NCBI GenBank assembly: GCA_036873755.1
Contig: JAVTVY010045406.1
Coordinates: 124,001-188,000, forward strand
Length of the DNA: 64,000 nucleotides
From: Hanleya hanleyi
Taxonomy: Eukaryota; Mollusca; Polyplacophora; Lepidopleurida; Hanleyidae
Direction: 5' to 3'
The translations under genes were made by a program, and so were the position numbers. Numbering within the stretch: the first letter of the stretch is position 1; the number at the start of each line of letters is the position of its first letter. The notes under the pieces were generated by a model. It did not search any database and was not told the origin of the DNA. It worked only from the letters and a program-made list of their open reading frames with translations. Below, piece by piece: positions 47,273 through 58,319 of this stretch.

Positions 47273-50200
47273 TTATTTTGCCGACGAAAGGATTCAGATG
47301 GACTCACTCATTACCGCACAATTTCAAATGGTAGCCCACTTCGAAGAGACAGAAATGACTATGTAGTATTTAACGAGTTGGACACCCCTGTGCGCGAACA
47401 ATACCTCGCAGTCGTGCAGTTATATTGTGCACTTTCGGTTGCATGACATTCGGCAAATAGCTATTTTGAATGATTCTCTTTCAGAACACAGCCTCTCTAT
47501 CCTCATTCTCGCAAGCCAGGGCCTTGATTCGCTGGTATTGATGTTCCCGTCCTCTTCCGCACTCAGAATCCCTTTAGAATAGCATTAATCACTTCTGTAA
47601 ATTCAATACTTATGTGTATCAGCAGACAATGCGCAGAAAACATATTGCATTTGACATCATTCTCTCAAGTCAGAGCCCATTTCTGCTAGAATTTACTGGT
47701 TCTATACAAAATGTACGTTACTTTGTCAGTTTTACGAATGGAAGGACGTCATTTATTAGCAGATGCTGACCATAATAGCGATCTATTTGTCCTTGTTGTC
47801 AAAAGCTAGGGCCTTGATTTCCAGGAGAGGTTTTTTGAGTTTGATTTTGATACTTAGATACCTTTCATATTGACGTTAACTTGGCAGTCATTTTCGTGAA
47901 TGCAATAATTTGATGTACCAAAAAATAATAACGAGAATTCGACATCATTCTCTTACACACATACCTTGTTTAGTGAACTAGCCCTGACATTTTCCACTTA
48001 AATTACCTTCGAAAAGGCAAGGTCGAACTTGTCAGATGAGATGATATTTCCTAAGAATGAAATAGTTAATGTCTTGGTATTGACTCGCTGCATGGGAAAT
48101 AGTGTCAAGGTATTTAGTTTGCAGGTGATACAGAAACTTAATTAATTAGTCTAATTGAATATCAAGACTGTCACAGGCCTTAATTTAATAGTGAAAAGTG
48201 TCATTATGCCTCTTGGACAGTTTGATAAAGCCTTCAACCCCATTCCATAGTTTCACAGATCAGAGTGATAGACCTTATACTAAATTCATTGGAAATTAAG
48301 GAAATATAAACTTTCCATTATGCTCGGCAACGTAAGCGAGAAGGGAGACTGAAGAGCGTAGATTTTTGCGCTATGACTAAACCCTTGAAATTTATTTGGA
48401 TTCTAAATATTTGAAAGCCTTTTTGATTTGCAAAAATCAACGGCTGAACCGAATGTTTTGAAATTTGGCATACACGATACTTATACCAAGATATTGCCAA
48501 ACCGATAATTGTGACTTCGTCTGTCAATTCAGTATAGACGGCATGGACCAGTCAAAATCGTTGGATTTTGAACGGGGAAAGTGAATATATATATATATAT
48601 GGTATCAGACCTATTAGGCAATTCCTACAACTGTGAGTTAGAAGCTGAAAATTACTTCCCTGGGCGTGAAAACACTGGCAGATGTTGTTTTTTCTACCAT
48701 TACCACTACCTCCGCTGATATGCCTTTCACTGTATTATTGCCACTGCCGCAGGTTTTGACTACAATGTAGTCATTTCTCACTTGTTTATATCTGTGTAGA
48801 AAGCATGAGGAATTGTGGTGTAAACAACACTTAGCAAGGTTCATGACTACGTTCTAAGGAAAGCTTAGTTTTACCGTATGCCAGCATACAAATATATTTG
48901 AACATCTTAGCAATAAATTCTGATCGTTCTTAGAGAACAACATACCTGAACATGGTTTTGATAAATGTAAAGAGAAGCTAGACAGCAAGAACAACATTCC
49001 TATCCGCTACAGTACAGCGTGGTCACGTGATGGATGTGACAGTCACCCCAGAACACGGATCGCGCCACAAAGATAGTCTATCAAAAATGCGGAAAGGATC
49101 TCTGCATACTATAAGTTTAGGTGAAATTACACGGTTATGATAGATTTTGCTCGGTTTTGTCCATAGGACTAAAATGCATACACATTAAGACATAAATTAA
49201 AACAAATAGAATATGAGTACATTAAACCGTCAGACATTAAGACAGAAGAATTAAGACACTAAAAACAATAGGACATTAAAAGAAACATCATACAAGAAAC
49301 ATAAACATGATATACGGTGATATAAATACATAAAGAAAATACCCCTACCAAGATCATATAACTGTATCAAATGGGTCACACTGGATTTCAGAGCAGAGCT
49401 GCAGCGACTTTTTAACCTGTAACTGAAATGTATTTTTATGTTTGTATACGCTCATTAGGACCGTTATTGGCGGTGCATGTCATCCAATGTCCTCTCGTTT
49501 TTTTTATATATGGATTCATGTATTCATTCGTTGTGAAATCAAATGCAATCATTAACTAAGTCAATCTGAAGTTACTGAAATTTTGTTCTCTATAAGCAGG
49601 TTTTCTACGTCTTATTGCACAGTTAATTACTGCTGCCAAGTTTGAAATAAAATGTAATATGTTCCGAAATATCGCACATTTTTCGTTATAATCTTTGTAA
49701 ATTTCCGTGACGGAATCACAGTGGAAGTTCACCGTAACGCGTTTTGACTCGTTGTTAACTTGCTTGTCTAATTCTTTTGCTGCTCTGTTTCGATCTGATT
49801 ATCCGAATATGACATTTCTTACTAACATACAGTACCCAAAGATGATAGCATTTTTTTCCTCGTGAGAACGAAGTGAATGGGTTATCACAGGGGTTACATA
49901 TAGTCTGTGACGGAATCACAAAAAAACCTGACAGGATCACGAGTGCGCATTTTGAATTGTCTCCATAAAAGGGCTTTATTAATTACACATTTTCTGCAAA
50001 AAATATTCCTAACATGATTTTTTTCACATCTAATTATAATATATACATGTACACTTCGAGCTCTTATTTTGACCATTGTGTAGTTGCTGTCAAATGCATA
50101 TCTTTTCTACAGATGTTTAAAAATAGTATACTTTTCAGTTAAATGCAAGTTTTCTTCCTTGATAATTTTAAATTTCCCGAATTTTCCCGGTTTATAAATT

Positions 50201-50694
50201 GTGGGAAATAAAATTCCCGTTTAAAACACATCTTGTCTGTTATTGGCATGTTCCTGGAGATTATAGGAAGCGAAACAAAAAAACAGCATGATCTACGAAA
50301 TAAATGTGGCGTGAACGTTGTGTGAAAAATGTTTTTGGTGACGGCGGCTTTTACGTCGAATTCCTGCAACCTGTGATTCATAAGTGTTTAATTATTTGTC
50401 AAATCAATTGCAATCATTTACCGTTAATGTGTGATTCTCATGTCTTATATGGGAGCTTGCAATCAGGAAATAAAATGTATTAACTGACTGGGGTTTCTAG
50501 AACTTGAGTAATCCGGTCTGGTAAAAATGACGTCCTTTTTGTCTTTCTTGAGAAGTCACTGCGCAGGTCCCCCAAGTAGTCCCTCAACCACCTCGCTGGG
50601 GGTGTAATAATACGAAAACTTACCTCTGGCCGAGTGGATTTCTGGGAGCGGAAACGGAAACGTCGCACCTGTTTGTTTACTTTCTTATTTGTTC
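47273..50694. other. No recognisable gene
   Basis: AT-rich sequence. A short AT microsatellite sits at about 48583-48602. Frames of 60-80 codons occur but none shows a domain. Confidence 0.5.
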
Positions 50695-50756
50695 TAATTT
50701 TTATGTGTTTTGTACTCTGTCTCAACTGGGATGCTCAGTACAATAAAAAATCTTAT
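50695..50756 (+). mobile_element. Possible second LINE-like tail
   Basis: TTTTGTACTCTGTCTCAACT leading to CAGTACAATAAAAAATCTTA resembles the tail at 47205-47272 (TGTACTCTGCCTTTGACTGG ... TACAATAAAATCTTG). Confidence 0.35.
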
Positions 50757-50783
50757 CATGCGCACAATTAATTTTCGGCGAAA

Positions 50784-51084
50784 CCAATCTCGCATTCGTC
50801 TATTTCCGTATTGGCGGAAATTAGCCCAGTTGCTGAGTTCTGGGGATATATTACTATTATTCAACTAAACATAGTTTTGTATAATTTGAATGAATTATGT
50901 TTGTTTGGTTAAAATTAACTTCATTTCACAATAAAATGCGATCGGATCGCTCGATTAGCAAATGCACTATTTCGTAGCCGGCTCACTACTTGATCGCCAT
51001 ACACTTCCCACAGACGGGGAGTTGTGCGTTCCATGTGAGAGGCTAGATTCCGCTGAATACGGAAATAGCCGAACGTGAGATTGA
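50784..51084. mobile_element. MITE-like element with about 43-bp imperfect terminal inverted repeats
   Basis: Termini at 50784-50826 (CCAATCTCGCATTCGTCTAT ...) and 51041-51084 are imperfect inverted repeats sharing CTATTTCCGTATT. The total length is about 300 bp with no coding capacity. The target-site duplication is not clear. Confidence 0.5.
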
Positions 51085-51545
51085 CCAGCCACCAGTCAGA
51101 TTTTTGGACTGGATTCCGGGTCGGGCGGACATCGCCGGATATGACATCATATATAGTAAAATAGATGTTTGCCGAACATTTCGATTACTTTTCAAGTCTG
51201 CATAATACCTCTGTTGAGCTGGCGTTAAAAATAATTATCTGGAGATTATTTTTCCTGCTTATCTGCACAGAGAATATGAAAATTAGTTGCTCATGTGCAA
51301 AACTGAAGGAGTTGTTCGGCCGGATTAAAACTGAACCGTGCGTACGTGGGTTTTCCCCTAGATGTCATAGCAACGTAGTAATATTCAACTTCTGCCATTA
51401 GAGGCAGGGATGATAAATGAGCCTGTGAAAGGGAGCATGCGCTGTTGAGAGGATGGTAGTCCCTATGAGCATGAGGCCAACCCTGTGAAAGAGCAGATCG
51501 GCTGTTCAGTTATTAGCATGACCCATTTATCCCGTTGGAGATAGT
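51085..51545. other. No recognisable gene
   Basis: Mostly unique sequence. A GAGCATGAGGCCAACCCTGTGAAAG-like motif is partly duplicated near 51420 and 51480. The frame at 51165-51401 shows no domain. Confidence 0.4.
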
Positions 51546-51845
51546 GAAACACAGCAACGCCGCAAAGCCGCTGTGCAGAAACTGATAGTTTCCCAGCTAA
51601 TCCGATGTGAAGCCCTGGCTTGGTTGACATTGAGAATTTAAATATCCACACACATCATATCCGATCAAGAATTATAACCTGTTGTCATATCTAGGCCTAC
51701 CTAGCAACGCCGCAAAGCCGCTGTGTAGTAATTGACAGTATGCAAACTAACAGAAGACCGCAACGCCGCTGTTTAGAATTAAAAGTTCGGAAAGATGTAC
51801 GTCCAAAGGTTACAAGACCGCAGCGCCGCTGTTTAAAATTGAAAG
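51546..51845 (-). repeat. Dispersed units sharing the 38-bp satellite core
   Basis: GCCGCAAAGCCGCTGT at about 51559 and 51709, and CGCCGCTGTTTA at about 51765 and 51825, are reverse complements of the ACAGCGGCTTTGCGG core of the 14-16 kb satellite. The last two also share a TAAAATTGAAAGTTCG-like flank with 60-bp spacing. Confidence 0.55.
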
Positions 51846-52139
51846 TTCGTAAAGACAAAGGCCAAGGCCTACATACAAATCCTTTCTGTAATATAACCCC
51901 GACCACCCACCCCATATTTCTGAAAAGTGTTATTTATCTAAATGGCGTTCGCTATCGCGAAGTCCAAAACTAGGCTCGTTTCCCGTGATATCTTACATGA
52001 AGTATGTACCCAGAAAACAAAGCCTTACTATTAAAAAGGGTTGTATGATTCGAGATAAAATGCAACGTGGCGCGTTTTAACAGGAGACATTCATCAGGAT
52101 GTATCCAGAATGTAAGATCTCACAGTTCCATTGAACTAC

Positions 52140-52893
52140 ACAAGCGATTAATTATTTTCCCTCTGTTTTCCAGCCGTTACTGTTAATCCTGCATAATAGT
52201 TACTTACATACGCTTTTGTTCATTATTGGAAACTTGAATTTAATTTACGTATTAGTCCGACGAAATAGTAACACATTGACAAGCTAATAGATGCGAATTG
52301 TCCTCTCGATTGAGGGGTGTGGATTTTGTGGAATACAGGTACCAGTGTTCGAAAACTGATCAGCAAAAAAAGCATTTCAGACAGCGAAACAAATATATTA
52401 TGTTGTACATAGTCTCATTGCATGTAAAATATCTTGTCATTCTTGCTATCTTGCAGTAAATTCTCACCAAATTATCAACACCGGTCAGTCAGGAGCTACA
52501 AGAATCGAAACTCACAGCTGTGAACATTATAGTAATACATGCTCCCCCCCCCCCGACATGCGCACTTTTGTAAACCAAAAGGCGACGCGCGACGCGAATG
52601 TCCGTCGCGCGTCGACTTTTTAAAAGTCGACGCGCGACGGAAAAAGTCGACGTCGCGTTTTGAAAGGCGACGTCGCCCTCTCCGTCGCGCGTCGCGCGTC
52701 GACTTTTACAATGTTAGGAGATAGGGCAAAAGTCGACGTCGACTTTTGAAACACGACGTCGAGTTTTGGCCTATCTCTTTAACATTGCAAAAGGCGACGC
52801 GCGACGGAGAGGGCGACGTCGCGTTTCAAAACGCGACGTCGACTTTTCGCGTCGCGCGAGATCAAATTGGCCCAAATAGAACACCATAGGAAA
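52140..52893 (-). repeat. CpG-dense GTCGAC-rich repeat element, right (inverted) copy
   Basis: Inverted relative to 12328-13740. Its core at 52580-52860 is shorter. The AT-rich tail (52210-52520) matches 13260-13560, including TTATTAGTCCGACGAAAT-like sequence. A C-run of 13 lies at the junction (52543-52555). Confidence 0.7.
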
Positions 52894-53198
52894 GCGCCTT
52901 AGATCACTCGACTACCGAATAAAAATACAATATTGCACCCATTGAATGCATGCCAGAATTGTTCGCTATATCTTGTTTAGGTTCATACTGAAGGCTTCGA
53001 GTTATTAAAATGGTAACAGCTGCACTGATGTCAGCAAACATCAAAGACTTAACATTATCTGACCTGGGCTTTTTGAGACGTATCCTCGCCTGGATATTTG
53101 TCTTACCCTTTCAGCTAGGGGGCTGAAACTTACCACACCATGCCCTTGGGGCTAGCTCTACCAAAAAATGTAAAAACAATCCAAGATGGCCTCTTCGA

Positions 53199-53206
53199 TG
53201 ACGTCA
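53199..53206. promoter_or_regulatory. CRE-like palindrome in the dispersed repeat
   Basis: TGACGTCA followed after CAG by a second, degenerate half (TGACGGCA). It corresponds to 56394-56412. Confidence 0.4.
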
Positions 53207-56200
53207 CAGTGACGGCATATTTAAAAACGGCATTTTTTGGTCGATTTTTCGATCAAATTTTCTGAATTTTTCATTGTCGCCATTTTGAATTTACCCATGA
53301 TCCTCTGCTCGGGGGGGTCATGCAAATATGCTCAAAATGCTCCCAATATGATAAACTATGAAGTCACGAAGTTTCAGCTCTCTATTTTTTGTCGTTCCGG
53401 AGATAACGCAGAAAGTTTGGTAGGGGGGGCTATTTCGTCCGCCCCCCCCCCCCCCCCCCCCGCAGGCCAGGTAGGGTTAAAATTAAACGAGCATGATGTA
53501 TACAGAGGTTATCTGAAATTTCATCGTACACGTTTACAAACAAAGCCCATTCCAATTGTTGTACGTCTTCGGACACCAGTATCAAATACTTCTTTGACGA
53601 GATAAATTTAGATTTGCGTCCAGTCGAGTCACAAAGAACGTTTATAGAATCTCCGTCATTGACTGGATTTTCTTTCCATTTTCTCCGCAATGAAGTCATA
53701 AATGAAATGCATCTAGCTAGGGCATATTTTCTTGATTAAAAACTTCAGGTCAAGTATATTTTCCTGAAGAGAAACATGAAAAGTGACATTGTTTTCTATT
53801 ACATTTTCCTGTCACATCGACAGTGGAATAGCAGCTACTTATACCGTATCAACAGTTTAGAAACGTTCGTAACGTTTTAATATATAAAGTTCTCAGAACG
53901 GCTAACTCGAGATCTACCGGTAGGCGTCGGAGACGACATTCAATGTTCAGCAGTCGTCCACACAGACGTAAATAATGAAATGCAAACAATGAAAAACAAA
54001 TAAAAATAAATAACACATAAGATGATTTACTGCAAGCGAGAAGCGGTCTACCGTATCAGTAATGACAGCAAGACATCATGTAACTGACCAGCTTTCCTAA
54101 TCGAAATGAATTTCCGATTCGTTCTCTGGAGTGAAATGTATCTCAACCATGCTTTGATTGTGACTGTCCATTTGAAACCCACGGAGATGTAAAACACATG
54201 ACATTCAAACGGCCTCAAATCATTTATTTTACTGGTCTGCCGCAGTCAAACAAAAAAGAAAATCAGTGTGTCAAATGAAAACTTATATGACGGTTTGTTA
54301 CTTAAAAAACGCGTACATGTCGAGTCTTTTAAAATGAGCTGGTCTTTAAAAGAATACTGATCAGCGATACGGATTTGATATTTTTGGCATCATTGAAAAC
54401 TGTTGGCTGCTTCTGTCTTGCAGGAAAGTAGCTTGGTTTTATGTATACTATGATTTATCCTTTTAATTTGGTGTTAATGTTATTATATGAACTAGGTCTT
54501 TGGATTGTGGACGCGGAAATTCTTCAATGGACAATGGCTGAATATTGAGTGACGGACTATCGGTCGATACTTGGTGTAAGAACGCATTGTTGAGGCTTTT
54601 GTTGAGGCTTTTGTGCAGCTGAAAAGGGTCACGTCTAGACGCATTGTTGAGCTCAGACAGGCTATTGCAGGCTTTGTCTTGTGCGTTCTTACACCAAGTA
54701 TAAACCGTCGCTTGTATGTACAATATGCTATTGTCAATTCTATGTTGATGTAATTTGATCTCTTTTGCTTAATTTAAAACAGGTTCATTGTATTACTTCG
54801 CTTCAAATTAATTCAAATTATTTTTTAGCTCAATTTTCCTATTCGCATTGAAACACGCACCATCGCCCATTGAAGGTACTTTCGCATATATATTGACTTT
54901 GGGGATTGATATTCATAGATATATTCATGACTAAGCGCCTAGTGTTCGAATAGCATCTGTTTTAATTATTATAGAGAATTTCTTTGAAGCGGTAAACGAT
55001 CATAGTACGGCCTTCATGCCATAAAGCTCACCAGGTGGCGGATGAAAACAATCTTCAATATACAATCGTGTCACCGTTCATAATCACGATTGTCCGTGAT
55101 ATCTGCTGTAAGATCAGGTTGCAGGTTTCGAGTTATTCAAATGTAACAGCTGCATTGATGTCGCAAACATCAAAGACTCAACCTTGTATTTAACATGAAA
55201 CGAAACTGATGTATACACAGGCTATCTGGAATTTCATCGTACACGTTTACAGATAAAGCTCGTTTCGTCCAGTTATTGTAAGTGTACAGACACCAGTATC
55301 AAATGCCGATTTAACGAAATAAATTGAGACTTCCAGTTGAGTCACATAGAACGTTTATAGAATCTCCGTCATTTACTGGATTTTCTTCCAATTTTTTCCG
55401 CAATGAAAATACTGCATTCATACTGGATTTTCCAGAAGAGAAACGTATGCAAAGTGGCATTGTTTTCAGTTACATTCCTTTCTTTCACATCCAGAGTAGA
55501 ACGAGGAAATACTTTTTCCATATAATTTTTTCAGAAACATTCATACCGTAAAGTTTTAGCATACAAATTTTTCAGAACGTTAACCCGAGACATAGTCGTC
55601 AGATTTCGGCAATTAATATTCAGCCGTTGTCCATAGAAGATTTTTCGCGTCAATAATCCAAGAACTCTTTCGTACAACATCAAAATGGAAATTAAACTAA
55701 AATATAAAAAAGCATAAAGAAGATAGTTTATTGCGAGAAGCTGTCAACCGTTTCAATAATGACGACAAGACATCACATCACTGACTAGTATTCTTCATCA
55801 GAATTAATTTTCAAGTCGCTCTCTGTAGTGAAATGTATCTCAATCATGCTTTGATTGTGACTGTCGAATTGAAAACCATGGGGATGTAAAACACAAGACG
55901 TTCGAACGGCCCGTAAGGATTTTTATTACTGGCCTGCAGGAGTCTCGTAAATAGATCAGAGTACTAAATGGGATTTTACATGAAGGTTTGTTTCTAAACG
56001 CTGCCTACCTGTCGAGTCTTTTAAATGAACTGGTCTTATATAATATGTTCCTCTGATCAAGACCGGTTCCTTGCATTACTTCGCTTCAATTTATTTCAAT
56101 TTATTTTTTAGATACATTTTCCCTTTCGCATCGAAACACGCGCATCATCGCCCATTGAAGATATGTTCTCATGTATGACGACTTTCTGCATTGGTTTTCA

Positions 56201-56393
56201 GAGACATGTTAACCCTATCTGATGTGGACTTTTTAAGACCTGTTCATGTATGGGAGTGGGGGGGGGGAGGGGGGTGGCATTTCGGCCCCCCTATTAATTT
56301 GTCTTACGCCTCGAGCTTGGGGCTGCAACTTACTACACTATACCCTTGGATCAAGCTTTACCAGAAAATGTAAAGAAATGATGGTCATTTGTA

Positions 56394-56412
56394 TGACGTC
56401 ACAGTGACGTCA
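56394..56412. promoter_or_regulatory. Double CRE-like palindrome in the dispersed repeat
   Basis: Two perfect TGACGTCA sites separated by three bases (CAG), forming a larger near-palindrome. The paralogous copy at 53199 keeps only the first site. Confidence 0.45.
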
Positions 56413-57631
56413 TCCGGCATTTGTTGTTCGATTTTTAAAAATTTTTATTGATGTAGTTTGTCCACAAAGATTGCGTGATAATTAATGAATATTAATCTGA
56501 TGTGAAAATAAGTCAGTTTTTGCTCACTTTTTCTCGCGGAAAAGCAGAAATATTGAAGAAAATTACGAAAACATAACTTTGCTGGTATCCCGCATGGCCA
56601 TACCTTACGAGGGATATGCAAATAGGCTCAAAATGACTCCAATATGATAAACTTCAAAGTCACGGAGTGGCAGCTCTCATTTTTTCTCGTTTCTGAGATA
56701 GCACAGAAAGTTGGTATGGGGGAGGGGTGTTAAAAAAGATATGCAACCAGATTATAGTTTCCATCTTGACAGAGTTCTGCTTTATCAAGGTTCAAGGAAC
56801 TTTAAATTTAAGTACTGGAACCATGGATACCATGGTTGGTCGGTTCACCCAGGTGTCGGTATACACAGATTCACTGTATAGTGAAACTCTTTGAAGCAGT
56901 AAACCATCACAATACGGTTTTCATGTTATGAAGCGGCAGAACATTCTTGAATATACAACCTTGCAACCGTTCATAATCACGACAGTTCGCGATATCTGGT
57001 ACACGATCAGGTTGAGGTTTCGAGTTATTCAAATGTAACAGCTGCAATCTCGACAAACACCAAATGCTCAATTGTGCATTTAAAATTAAACAAATCTCAC
57101 ATGTACACTGGATATCTTGAATTTCATCGTACACGTTTAGAGATAAAGCTGACATTTAACTTATTTCCAGTACACCTTAAGTATCAAAATGATTGTTGTT
57201 TGAATGTAAACGTTCTGATGACGTCTGTTGAAATGTATCCCATGAAAATTGTCAATCCACCTTCCTTAGCTTAGAGTTGAGATGTTTTAGATATGAATTA
57301 ATGAGAAACAAATAAACACATGACTGCGTTCTTCATACATACGGGAATGACCGCGAATGTGAAAGAGCGATATGCAGAACATCATACAAATCAGTGGAGT
57401 GAGTGGAGTGCAAATAATAATGGTCGGAGATTAGGATTTTATGTATAGAACATCATCATGTCTTGTTGACATCACTGAAAACTGTTAACCGCTTTTCTCT
57501 TGTGGGAAATCGTCTTGTATTTTTATTATTTTTATTTCATACACATTTGGAATCGGTGTTAACTGTCATACGGATTAGGTCTTTTAATTTTTGACGCGGA
57601 AATTCATTTATGGACGACGGCTGAATATTGA

Positions 57632-57901
57632 TTGTCAGATCTCGGGCTTGATGATCAAGGCCAACATCCCAAAAGAAATTCTGGAATTTCATTGACCTGT
57701 GGGGTTTGGAAGGAAAAAGACCATAAAGATTATGTGATTGATAAATCTGTTTTAGCAACGGACTGTTATACAACCGAATTGGGAAATGCGGAGCGTGTAT
57801 GTGACGTAGTATTCCAAGAAATTGGCAGGGACAAACGATATCATATCAGTTTCTGTACATACAAGACTGTCCCTGATGCTAAAAAAAAGTATCAGCATTA
57901 A
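57632..57901 (+). CDS. Unrecognised 89-codon frame
   Basis: The second half (from about residue 25) has a protein-like mix of charged, aromatic and Cys residues without repeats. The first part overlaps a block of the dispersed repeat. No promoter, homologue or poly(A) signal is recognised. It may be an exon, a transposon remnant or chance. Confidence 0.15.
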   Translation: MSDLGLDDQGQHPKRNSGISLTCGVWKEKDHKDYVIDKSVLATDCYTTELGNAERVCDVVFQEIGRDKRYHISFCTYKTVPDAKKKYQH

Positions 57902-58319
57902 TTAGTCCTCGTTCAACTGTCTTCGTTCAACGGTCAGCGGTTTTCCCCATCACTATGCCATGATATTTCCTAAGCGCTATTCCGTCTTCGTTCATTTTCC
58001 GTTCCTTTCATTATTCACTTCAGTCCGTTCCGTTCCTTTCGTTCATCGTTCCGGTATTAAAAAGTTCAAATGAGCGCAGTAGTATATATAACGGGTATCG
58101 GGCCTAGTTTCACCCGGATGTAGAGGTCATTTGAGGAGGATTTGAGGAGGAGAGGTCAAGTGCACTATAGTTCCGGCAGAATGACCAAAAGCTACCTCCA
58201 ACACAGGAGAGTTCCAATTGCTGCAGGGGATGTATTCATCCGCGGTGATGCGGTCTGGCAGCGGTTTTGACGGTGATTCGGTCGCGGGAAAAAGCTTCCG
58301 CGGAGAAAAAGTAGTCCCT

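Larger units (their letters stand above)
52960..57645. repeat. Cluster of copies of the dispersed repeat family
   Basis: At least three partial copies related to 9160-10580 can be followed by shared blocks. The block CATCGCCCATTGAAG lies at 54862 and 56145; CAGCTGCATTGATGTC lies at 55146; the block with AAATGTAACAGCTGC lies at 57025. A second module (53050-53480 and 56200-56740) has a G/C homopolymer run, CTCAAAATG, ATATGATAAACT and CRE-like sites. Small frames (for example 53237-53605, 56191-56373) run through homopolymers and are not accepted as genes. No transposase domain was recognised. Confidence 0.6.
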
